64,000 bases of DNA from Gentiana macrophylla (taxonomy: Eukaryota > Streptophyta > Magnoliopsida > Gentianales > Gentianaceae), in assembly GCA_026214975.1 (NCBI GenBank), contig JAOBSW010001225.1, positions 62,001 to 126,000 of the forward strand. The letters run 5' to 3'. Under the pieces are notes generated by a model. That model searched no databases, was not told the origin of the DNA, and worked only from the letters and a program-made list of their open reading frames with translations. How positions within the stretch are numbered: position 1 is the stretch's first letter; each line of letters starts with the position of its first letter. Positions 38,405-48,491 of the stretch are shown one piece after another. The position numbers were made by a program, and so were the translations under genes.

Positions 38405-39384
38405 GAAACCAAACAAAATCTAGGCCTGAGAAAATATAAACATTTCAGCAAGTATAAAGCGTACTCAATAAGTTAGAGGTTCACCCCGGTGTGTGTGCAA
38501 AACCATAGTAAATTTCCACTAAGTCCGAACTTGAAACTTTCCAAGCAACTAGCAAATACCCCATTTAAACTAGAAATAAATGATACTTATAACATGCACC
38601 CTACAAAACGTAACATATCCCGAAAAGGATGATAGAATACATTTAGGACCTTTCGACATACTCAAAGGATAATCCCTACAACATATCTCTCCGGTTTATA
38701 CTGGGGATAAGGTGGCGATAACTAAGTCTTATATCAATTCATACGATTACCTTTTCGTAAGTTGATTTAATTAACTTTCGATTTATACGCATACATCGAA
38801 TGAGCTATTGCCCGTCATAGTAGAATAGGACATTCGAGATATGACCTACCGTACTCAAATCATCAAGCAGCTTCTTCTGACTGTCGTGAGCTTTTGGTCA
38901 TCATAGTGGTATAGGACATTCGAGATATGACCTACCTCACTCAAATCATCGACCAGCTTCCGACACACCCAATTAATCCTTTTTTTTTTGTTTAAACACA
39001 ACCTTTTAAAGCACAATAGTCACGTTTCGCTTATCACATTCAAACCTAAGATATTCACAGTATGTCATACTCTGGTTCTAAACACAAACTATTATAATTC
39101 TCACGATACGTACATTAACACTAAGCACAAGATACTTATAAGATAATCAAAAATTACTAATCCAAATGGGTATAGCTTTATATTCTAGCTCATCATTTAA
39201 TATGGCTCGTGAAATGTATGTCGGGTGAAACATCTAACCTACTAACCATACAATATACAGCGTAAAAGTCTATAAAAACCGAACAAAAATATGCATTCGC
39301 TCAACCGGGACAAAACAAAATTTTGAAAAATTTAGCTCTTTTCAGCACAGAATATCGATATAAGCAAAAAGATACACATAACCA
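38405..39384. other. Noncoding internal region of the second element
   Basis: AT-rich, no gene; contains the conserved duplicated box at 38812-38961. Confidence 0.6.
38812..38961. repeat. Duplicated conserved box, core ATAGGACATTCGAGATA
   Basis: Two ~60-bp copies, 87 bp apart (cores 38824-38840 and 38911-38927), each with tcatagt upstream and actcaaatcatc plus cagctt downstream. It matches 11517-11655. Confidence 0.85.
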
Positions 39385-39428
39385 TTCCCCTCCCCCACAC
39401 TTAAACGACAACATGTCCTCAGGTTGTG
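39385..39428 (-). other. Internal polypurine-like unit with hairpin (PPT 2)
   Basis: Plus strand CCCTCCCCCACACTTAAACG, then acaac...gttgt (stem 39408-39412 with 39422-39426) around gtcctc. It corresponds to 12459-12500 in the Athila-like element. Confidence 0.65.
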
Positions 39429-39796
39429 CAGAATTAAAAAGAAACAAAGTACTTAGCTGATTTGAATAGATACTCGAACCGTTGGTCAGGCAGGTGCATG
39501 AAGAAACCAACGTTCGTAAACTCAAGGATTATTCGTTTCAGCATGATTCCAATACTAGCTCGACAAAATAGCTAAAAATATGCCTGCACTACTCGATAAA
39601 CACGGGAAAATCTCGGGAAAGCGGGATTATATCACATCGCAGAATAAAAATAAAGATAAAGATAAGGTGAAATCGAATCAAACTACAATTTAGGTAACGA
39701 CACGGAATAATAGAAACCATAGGAATGTCAACGTCGCCGTATGGCTTACAAGATTCATCAAAAAAAAAAAAAACAAATGTAGTAGCAAAATACTGG

Positions 39797-41337
39797 TCAA
39801 ATTCCAGGGATAAAAATACAAAATAGAATCATTCTCGAGAAAGTCAAGTCTCGCCGGTGCGAAGAATCACCCGGCGGAGGCGCTCCATCCGTAGGAGTAT
39901 CAGTAGAAGGTTCAGTCTGTGGTGTAGTAGTCCTCCCCGCTGTGTCAACCTGCTCCTCATCAGAAGACGACTCCTCATGAAGAACATCTGCAATAGCCTG
40001 CTCGATGTCATCAGAAAAAACGTAATCCATAGTGCTTGTGTTGTAGCATCTCTGGTCCCTCGGAGGACGGTCCTCACTCATACACCGAAGGATAGTCAAG
40101 ATGTTGTTCTGTTAAGTTCTGATGTCCTCCATCCAGTTCCTTATACTATTTGCCATACTCAAACGCATCCGAACTGATGGAGATAAAGAAGGAAGGGAAG
40201 ATCTTGGGGCGTGCATGCGAAGATGATCGGGTTCATGTCTTTGCCTCGGACTCGATCGGCTTTGAAGAGTTCACTTTCTCTCATTTGCAAGTACCTCAGA
40301 TTCTTAGGTTTGTGATCGATTTTGTACTCGGGAACCCCAAAGATCTAGAGCAGAGACTATGGATCAAATGGGGGCAAATCAAACATCGAGCATAGGATTA
40401 TCGATTCAACGCTATCTCATCAAAAATCGCCTGTCCAACATCAACATTTAACTTAAAATTCAAGGCGTAGAGCATCCCAAGATCGCCAATGTGAAAATGT
40501 GTCAGGTTGTTCTTAGGCAACAACCTATTCTGTATAAATCTACACTGGACTTTCCAATCCTCCGCCCAAGAAGTAGTAACCAATTATTTCCTATCACCTC
40601 CCGGTCTAAGTGTCCACGGCACCTCCGGGCACACTTTCAGTCTAAGCTCCTCCAAAGGGTCCTCACCCACATCCTGCTTCGCTTTAATGGCTTCCTTATA
40701 ATCCAACCCCTCAAATGGTGCTAACGTGTATTTCTCATTGATAACCTTCGGTGTAAACGGCACCTTAACTCCTCGAACCATAACTACCCCAGTATCCAGA
40801 TCTGTTTCAGAACAGTTCGCATAAAACTCATGAACTAGGGTAGCATTGACAGGGGTTCTAGGGGTTCTCATCAGTGCACCCCACTCTCTATCCGTTAACA
40901 TCTTAACGAAAGATGGATCTACGTTAGTCTCAAGAACGGCTCTTTCAATCAACATAGTCCTCGTCAGATAATGCTTATTGTATACGTCTAGGGCCTTGGG
41001 GTTAATGAACCTCCGAGCAAATAGAATAGGGACGAGGGGTCGAACATTACATGCCAACAGCTCCTTCTCTCAGGTGCTTCCTCAGTCGTAGGCCTAGGTG
41101 TTTCTTCAGTCCTTTCAACCCTAGGTAATCTCACTAGGGGTACCTCATCATCAGTGTCTAACTCAGATTCATCTCTTAACGGCACCCTAGATTGACCTTG
41201 AGCAGCCCTAGGAAGATGTTCTCTAATCTCAACACCCCGTGTGGGAAGTACTAAGGTTGGGTCTACAACCTTTTTCTTCTTACTCGGTTCTGTTGCTAAC
41301 CCTTACCATGTCATTTCTGAACCTCTTTACGTACCAT
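39797..41337 (-). pseudogene. PF20167-type plant transposon protein of the second element
   Basis: ATG at 41335-41337. The N-terminal region is acidic with several stops. The frame with V-P-L-R-D-E-S (41185-40988) shifts near 41050 into the core (40584-41057): F-A-R-R-F-I-N-P-K-A, V-N-A-T-L-V-H-E-F-Y, V-M-V-R-G-V-K-V-P-F, V-I-N-E-K-Y. One in-frame TAA at 40584-40586 is followed in frame by T-S-W-A-E-D-W and L-N-F-K-L-N-V-D-V-G (40398-40583), then I-C-P-H-L-I-H-S-L-C after a further stop. The last frame (39797-40099) is an acidic Ser/Thr/Pro-rich tail, as in gene A of the Athila-like element. Function unknown; it is the only gene of its element. Confidence 0.7.
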
Positions 41338-41348
41338 TGCTATACAAC

Positions 41349-42000
41349 CTAGACAACCAACAACCCCAAATCACAATGCAAACAAAACCACCCGTTTAAC
41401 GTCCAAACGGGATTTCCCAATAATTCAACAAACCAGCACCAAACCACACCAAAACCATCATGCAATCATCCACCATCAACCATCACCACCCCAGATCACC
41501 AACAAAACAAGAAGAAAAAAAAACTAATAAGATAGTATTCATGTGAAAAAAAATCGATTCGGAGATCGAACAAAAAAAAAACATGAATTAATCTAAGAAA
41601 AGGTTATAAATTCTTACCAGGTGTAATGAGGGGATGATGAAAATGATAACTGGGAGCCCTAACAATGCAAAATCGACCCCAAAGTTCGGATTTTTCTCCA
41701 AAAAAAATCGCACAAGCTAGGTCAATGAATCAGATCAATGGTTGTTTGTTGTTGGATTTGGTTTGAATAATCAACGAGAGGGGTTTGAGAGGTGTTCGCA
41801 GAGCCTTAAATCGCCAAAAATGGTTTAGAAACAAGGATTTGAGGTCAAAGGGGGCGCAAGAGTCGGTTTTTTTCGCTTTGAAATTTCTGGTGCCACTGAA
41901 ATTTGGGAGCAGGAGTTATATATAGAAGCAAGGCGGACGGGCGTTCAGTGAAACAGACGAGCGTTCGCCTGGAAAACTTATGAACTGGACGGGCGTCCAG
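41349..42000 (-). promoter_or_regulatory. Internal-gene promoter, leader and 5'UTR intron of the second element
   Basis: On the minus strand: three GACGCCCGTCC/GAACGCTCGTC motifs (41932-42000), TATA box ctatatataactcc (41915-41925), and a leader ending ttacacctg|gtaaga (exon end 41618). The acceptor is ggttgtctag (41349), giving a 269-bp intron that ends 11 bases before the ATG at 41337. Confidence 0.65.
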
Positions 42001-43133
42001 GAAGAAATAGTGGATTCAGAGTATTCAGATTTTTATCGAACGAGCGTCCAAATTTACATAGAACGGGCGTCTGATCAGACTCGGCCCGACTCGAAGAAGT
42101 TCATACAAGCCAAACGGGAGTCCACCTAACTGAACGAGCGTCCACACGCTGACTTAAGCTAAACCGACTTATATCCCTATAAATAGCTGCGTTTTTTCAA
42201 CCCTATGAGGATCACAATTACCCTAGGCGGCCACATAAACCCTAAGGGGCGTTTTTTCTGTGGTTTGCACGTTTCTTAGATAAATTTTATGCTTTTAAAT
42301 TCCTAGAGAGAATCCTTTATTTTTATGTACTACATAGAAGCTATTTCGAGTATTCAAGCGATGCTTAGAGGCTAAAAGCTTTTGGAACAAGCGTTGTGAA
42401 GCCGTTCTACCAACACTTTGATTACACCTTTGGATTATCTTGTGAGTTTTTATTAAAAGTTGTATCTTTATTATGTTTTACTTGTTTTTATGCAATTTGA
42501 ATCGAGAGATCTTTGCATGCTTGATGTTTAATGTTTGATGAAAATCGTGATTAAACCCTAGATCACCGTAGTAAAGATTAGATCTTTAATCTAATCAACG
42601 AGAGCTGTTAGGTTGAATTTCTAGATTAGAAATTGAGAAATTTCACACCTTGGATATAAAATCGTTAATCTTTAGGATCGAAAGATAAAAGATTGATAGA
42701 CGAACTTTTCTAAGAGATTAGGAGCTCATACCTTTGTTAGGTGAATCACAACTTGTATTAAAAATCACTAGATAATCTAGAGAATAAATTGGATGTTATA
42801 GAATTGGTGGATCAATTGCTTGTTCGTTCGTTAAATTATTGATTAAAATCGCTTGAACTTGAATTGCTTAGCTAAGTTAGAACTTTTTACTGCATGTTTA
42901 GGTTTTAGGATAGATTATTTTAGATAATTTGGTTCGTAATCACGTTTCCTGGCTTTAGATTTCTAATCTTCTGTCCAGTTTACTTTTGTTATTTTCGTTT
43001 TTAGTTTGTTACGTGTTAATCGTCTTTATTTTCTTATAATTTTTAGGAATAGTAGTTGTGACATCCTTAGGTTAGTTAGATAAAAACTAGGTAAACAACC
43101 TCGATTCCCTATGGACTCGACTCCGGTATTAAC
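41990..43133 (+). repeat. Inverted partial LTR of the second element
   Basis: Reverse-complement match to 36836-37980, from gggcgtccaggaagaaatag to ccggtattaacct. Its TATA-like ccctataaatag (about 42174-42185) now drives rightwards, away from the internal-gene promoter. Confidence 0.85.
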
Positions 43134-43141
43134 CTCTATAC

Positions 43142-43478
43142 TACAACTTCATTCCAAATTTACTTTAAATCTTCAATTCAATCTCAACTTTATCTCTTTT
43201 CTTCTATTCAAATCTTCAGTTGAACATCGGTTAAGCTCCTTTCATGCCAAATTTGTGTACCTTCAAGACGACAAAAACATGCAAAGTGTAAAATCATTCA
43301 TATAGATAGAAAATCATCAATAAAACCATGAAATCAACTCAACTTTGCAATTCAACAACTCCTCACTTCATTTACTTAATAAATCTAATAAATACTTACT
43401 TTTCATGCAAATCATCGGAGTATAGAGGAATTTGTTACAAAATAAAGCGATATAAATCATAGAAAATCACCATAAACA
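43142..43478 (-). repeat. Direct partial LTR of the second element
   Basis: Near-identical to 38033-38370, from tacaacttcattcc to ccataaaca, in the same orientation as the left LTR. Confidence 0.9.
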
Positions 43479-43483
43479 TAGAC

Positions 43484-44130
43484 CGACATTTTCTCTCTCT
43501 TAAACCCTTAAGAATACTCTCAAGTATTTTATAGTAAAATATATCTCTTGCAATTGACGTGTAGAAGGATTGGCACTCCTCACCTAATATAGATGAAGGT
43601 GGTGCTCCATAGCCCCTAATTTGCCCTGGGAAAGAGTTTTGAGTGGGGTAGTAAGAAGGAAAACTTTTTACTATTAAAATAAGGAAAATATATATTCAAG
43701 ATTTATCTCATTTAATTTACGGGTGGTGGGCCTAAAGGACAATATAAGATGCTAAATGATGAAGTACGACAAAAAAGAAAGACAGTGGTTGAGAAAGACA
43801 AAATAAATAGAGATGTACAAAAAAACGCTTAATGATAAAAATTGTTTTTGCTTTTTTTCTTCCACCTTAAATTTGGGTAACTAATTACACTGAATTTTAT
43901 TCCTTTTATTATAAGAAAAAATGAGGCGTTTTGTATGGGGAAATCGGAGGTGAATTAAGTCCCACAGGAAATCGCGGCGCCTCAATCCACTATCTGTTAA
44001 TGCGTTTGAATCAGAGGTAGTTGGACCGAATATAAACAGTCATATGCTCAGGGATCCTCCCTCTTTGATTTAGCTACGGTTGTAAAGCAAAAACATCAAA
44101 TTCCGGCGAGGAAGAAATCGATTGACGGGA
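43484..44130. other. No gene seen
   Basis: Non-repetitive sequence between the LTR element and the small exon candidate at 44135; the end near 44000-44130 could be a promoter or 5'UTR. Confidence 0.4.
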
Positions 44131-44134
44131 GGAT

Positions 44135-44178
44135 ATGGCGAAAGGCAAGCGGAAAAAAAGTAACACCAGCAACACCGA
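44135..44178 (+). CDS. Possible first coding exon of an unidentified gene
   Basis: ATG in a good context (ggatATGGCG), then a basic peptide M-A-K-G-K-R-K-K-S-N and a strong donor CCGA|gtaagtg. I found no convincing second exon within the next kilobases, where GTTACTAC repeats begin. It may be an isolated remnant. Confidence 0.25.
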
Positions 44179-44454
44179 GTAAGTGTCAATTTTCTTCCCA
44201 TACAGCAAAATCGATAAATGTTTGCTGTTAATTCCGTCTGGTATGATTTTTTTTGAATGGGCCTATGCGAATATTAAATTGGGCAGATCGATTAGGATTT
44301 GATTGAATTAGGGTTTTATTTGAATCGAATTTTGAATATTCTAAATTGAATTCTGCATGTGGATTAGAATTAGTGAGAAATCAATTGGGTACGTAGTTGG
44401 CTTTTGAATGATATGAACTCTTTGTTGTACAGAATGGATACTGTGTGAAAATGT

Positions 44455-45060
44455 TTTACGTGTGTTACTACGTCCATCGGTGTGTGTTACTACATGTCAA
44501 TGTAAGTGTCTTGTGTGTTTCTACATATCAATGTGTTCGGTGTGTGAATTTCTACTTGTCTTGTGTGATACACAATGTTTGTTGTATTTGATGAAAATCA
44601 CGTGTTACTACACAATTGGGATCATGTTAGGAAAGACTTGTTACTACAATTTTTTGCACTGTTACTACATGCAGTAAATGGACTTATGTATTAAAACATC
44701 TTGGGGTGGTATAACAATGTGTTAGTACGCGTATAAGTGTGTAGCTAGCAGCATTGTGAATGTATATGTTACTACTTATGTGTGGGTACGTGTATATGTT
44801 ACTACTAGTGTTACTACATGTGGTGTAAATCCGTATATGTATTGGAACATTTTTGGAGACATAATGTGCTGTTGCTGCAGACATAAATCGGTTGTTTTTC
44901 ACTATAGGTTGCACGCATAACTGAGATTGTTTATGTGATGTTACTACAAGATGGACTAGATATGTGTCACTACTATTGTTACTACATGTGGTTTAAATCC
45001 GTAAATGTGTTGGAACAATATGTTTTAAAATGTCTCACAATGTGCCATGTTAGGAAAAAT
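44455..45060. repeat. Degenerate GTTACTACATGT repeat array
   Basis: More than ten copies of tgttactac(a/t), several extended to tgttactacatgtggt, with the unit gtaaatccgtatatgtattggaaca seen twice (about 44824 and 44996). Variants include tttctac and tgttagtac. Confidence 0.75.
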
Positions 45061-45890
45061 ATGTTTTACATTTCATGTATGCATGTCAAGAGAAGAAGCC
45101 ACAAAAGTACGTGACAGGATGTGGTGGAGTAGTGAAAGTGAAGAATTTGCAACTGCAACATGAAGAATCGTAAGTACACAATGTCGTACTTACTTCAAGG
45201 CATATATTTGATACACATGACATTACAAAATACACCATGGTAATAATTGAATTGTATGTAATGCAGGGTTGACTGTGCATTTTATCTGATTCACTACCTA
45301 TTGATGTTGTCCCAAGGCAAGAGCATTCCTCACAAGTGGACAGATGAATAATTGCAAAGGCTAAAAGGGATGATTGTGAACTCAGTCTACTAGACACCTT
45401 GCCCTCAATATTCTGAAAGTATTGAAGTTTTCTAGAATAAAGTAAAGACAATTGTTGTGATTTTTCTAAGAAAGATGACAGGCCTTTATGGACCATTATT
45501 CATGAATAATTTGGATTGTGTTTCTTATGTTATGAATACTATTACTTTACAAGTTGTTATGTATTGCAATGCCACAAAAAATAGATTGTGTTGGTTTATC
45601 TTTCATCTTGCTTTGATGTATATGTAGTAACCCCATCATTCAAACACCGATCAGTCTTGCTGACATATAATGTGGTGTAAGTACGATTACGCAGTAACCC
45701 AAATATGCGTTCGTAAGAACAAGGTAGTAAGAAATTACTGATATTATGTTCCAGATGCTACATCCTTTTAGTGTAGGAACACATAATGTAGTGACACATT
45801 ATATAGTGCAACGATGAAAGTCCCTAGATGCTTTTTCACACATGAATTTGTTGAATAAATGGCAGATTTTCAGGTGTTACTGCATTATGG
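45061..45890. other. No supported gene
   Basis: Contains splice-like strings and a 136-codon minus-strand frame (45086-45496) that I do not recognise; no homology or composition supports it. Confidence 0.4.
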
Positions 45891-45894
45891 ATTC

Positions 45895-46145
45895 TTCAAG
45901 AACAAAAATACAGACCGTAGGATTCATATTCAGAAAACAGAAACGATAAAGAATTCATATTCATATCCAAAAAACAGAACCGATAAAGATGAAAACGATG
46001 AATTCAGACAAACAGAAACGATAAAGAATTCATATTCATATTAAGAAAACAGAACTGATAAAGACGAATGCCATGAATTGAGACAAACATAAAACATAAA
46101 GAATTCATATCCAGAACACAGAAACGATAAAGAAATTATATTCGA
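45895..46145. repeat. Imperfect repeat with acagaaacgataaagaattc
   Basis: Four to five copies of acagaa(a/c)cgataaagaattcatat with variable spacers (ccaaaaaacagaaccgataaag, agaaaacagaactgataaag). Irregular period, about 60 bp. Confidence 0.7.
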
Positions 46146-46149
46146 TTCC

Positions 46150-47030
46150 ATTTTAGACAAACGGGTGAAAATCCACAAATGCCATGAACGATCACAAACT
46201 CATGATTCATATTCAGAATTCAGCAACGACAAAGATGAATATCTTCTGTAAACGGAATAGGATGATCACAAACTCAAGAACAATTGACTAAAGCCGGGAA
46301 AAAACACAGTAAATAAGCTTGGAATGACTTAAAATACTTCCAAATTTTTTTGCTGTATCGAAATTTGATTATTCACAACAACAATATCGATTGAAACGAT
46401 TGGATTGCAGAAACAATGCATCATCAAAGATCGATTCCCAGCTGGAGGTTGGCTAAACAAAGAGGACAAATAAGATTCTTTGATCGAATTTCGCTAAACA
46501 AAGGGACGGCGGTTGACTTCTTACGGCGGTTCAATATCGCATTTGGTTTACTCCGGTGGATCGATTCGGCGGTTTCAATATCGTAATCGTGATTTACTTC
46601 TTCAGTGGTCGGACGGTGACCAATTTGTTGTTCCGTTGTGAAATTTCATTCCAATCGTGAAGAACCCATGAGCTAGGATTGGAAAGAGGGCTAATTGCTC
46701 TTCATCGGCAAGATTTTTTTATTATTTTGGGATCGTTCAGATTAAAATCAGGAGCAATCTACGCAGACTAAAAGTGGAGCATGATATACGCATAACAGTC
46801 GGACGGTTTCAACAGATAAAAAAGGAAAATATTATTAAAGGGTATTATTGGATATTCATTAATTTGTCCTTTACAAACACTGTCTATTTTTCGTTTCCTT
46901 AATACTCAAATTAGATTGAAAGTGGTCATTTACAACATTTTCCTATTTAATTTAAAATCTTTTTTTTTTCGAAGTAATATCTTATATTGAATAATCTAGT
47001 AATTAAATGGTATTTGTTTATAAGGACTAG
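46150..47030. other. No gene seen
   Basis: Unique-looking sequence with short inverted ggcggtt/aatatcg boxes near 46510-46580. No long frame. Confidence 0.4.
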
Positions 47031-47035
47031 TTTGA

Positions 47036-47975
47036 GTATTTAATTAGGTACTTAGGAGTTAGGACACACTTAAATCTTAATTGGTTATAAGGACATAAAA
47101 TTAGTAACTAGACAAAACTACCTCTAATTATTTAAAAAAAACCAGCGCTGGTTTTTTTTTCTGGATGCTAAAAATGTTTTCTTTTTCTTTTTCCTCTGGA
47201 CGCTAAAGAGACATCGCGATGAAGTGGCGCGCGATGTCGGCTGCATCGCGGTGTCACTTCATCGCGGTTGTTAGTGCATCGAGGTGTTACTTCATCGCGG
47301 TGTCTCTGCATCGGGGGTGGTCACTGCATCGCGGTGTCACTTCATCACGGTGTCTCTGTATCGCGGTGTCTCTACATCGCGGTGTCTCTGCAATGCAGTG
47401 TCACTTCATCGCGATGTTTCTTCATCGCGGTGTCTCTGCATCACAGTGTCTATGCATCGTCAAATGTCATAACATCGCGGTGTCTCTGCATCGAGGGTGC
47501 CACTGCATCGCGGTGGGCACTGGAAAAAAAAAACCTTTTTTAGCGCCTAGAGAGAGAAAAAAAAAGTTTATTGTTAAAAATGACAATTTGAACATAAAAA
47601 TATGCAAAGAGGACAATGGAATTTTTTTTTGGTAAAAAGGACATGTCTTTATTCCACTGTGATAGTGAAACATTGGATTTGAGGTCATTTCCACTGCAAC
47701 AAACAGTGGATTTGGGGTTATGAACAGTGGATTTGTCCTTATCACCCAATTTATATTCCCACTGTTCTTATTCTCATTTTCTCCTTCTTTTTTGTCCTTT
47801 TAAACCACTCCCTCAAAAAAAAATTGCGTCAAGGGAAAAAAAAAAAAAAAAAAACTTTTAGCGTCCATTAGTCTGTTTTTTTATAATTAATTAGTGATAG
47901 TTTGGTCTATGTTCTAATTTTATGTCCTTATAGTCAAATAAGATTTTTAAGTGTGTCCTATTTGCCTAATTAAGT
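47036..47975. mobile_element. TIR element (about 940 bp) carrying a minisatellite
   Basis: ttaattagg...aggacacacttaaatctt..ttataaggacataaaatta at 47044-47104 is matched in reverse complement by 47905-47975. The inverted similarity continues inwards through ctggacgcta / tagcgtcca. No coding capacity apart from a spurious frame in the minisatellite. The long terminal repeats suggest a Mutator-like nonautonomous element; no target duplication was recognised. Confidence 0.6.
47212..47517. repeat. 16-bp minisatellite, unit catcgcggtgtctctg
   Basis: About 19 units between 47212 and 47517 with substitutions. It gives open frames in several phases, which are not genes. Confidence 0.9.
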
Positions 47976-48491
47976 CTAATATGTGCTCTTCTGGACCCTT
48001 GACCCCTATATTAAATTGCATAATCCAAGCATATCATATATACATATGTGCATATAATGTATAAAATGTGTATTAAATTTAATGAATATAATTAATATCT
48101 TGTATTTGTTAAAAAAAAAATATCTTGTATTACATTTATGAGTAATAAATAAATATAATACGAGCTAAGGATCCAAAATGACACAAAATGTAATTAAATA
48201 GACAAATAGAACATGCTAAACATATAAAAACACTAATCAGATAAGTAGACAAAAATAGCCCCAATAATTTAAAATAAATGTAAATTTGTTGTAAATGAAT
48301 CATCATAGAGTAGTCGAAGTATGACTTGAAGAAGCAGCAGGAGTCTACTAGAATAGAACCCGACGACAAATAGTCCCTCATCTCATCCCTCCTTGGATTC
48401 TCTTTCTTTCTCCGGAAACTACTTACGGTTTCTGCTTCAATTCATCTTAATACATACAGATTCGGTTTCAGTTCCTCATCTCGAATCCAAG

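Larger units (their letters stand above)
36834..43478 (-). mobile_element. LTR retroelement without gag-pol, with PF20167-type gene and rearranged right LTR
   Basis: The left LTR ends CATAAACA at 38370 next to a polypurine tract, so the element reads on the minus strand. The internal region (38371-41990) has two polypurine/hairpin units, the conserved duplicated box, and one PF20167-type gene with its own promoter. There is no gag, protease, RT or integrase. The right LTR is an inverted first part (41990-43133) followed by a direct last part (43142-43478). No clean target duplication was found (aagac at 36829-36833 and tagac at 43479-43483 agree at four of five bases). It is likely a nonautonomous Athila relative, judged from its polypurine and box similarity to 10874-12500. 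Confidence 0.75.

Noticed and set aside
47219..47635. 138-codon plus-strand frame
   Set aside because: It is the translation of the 16-bp minisatellite; frames are open in other phases too.
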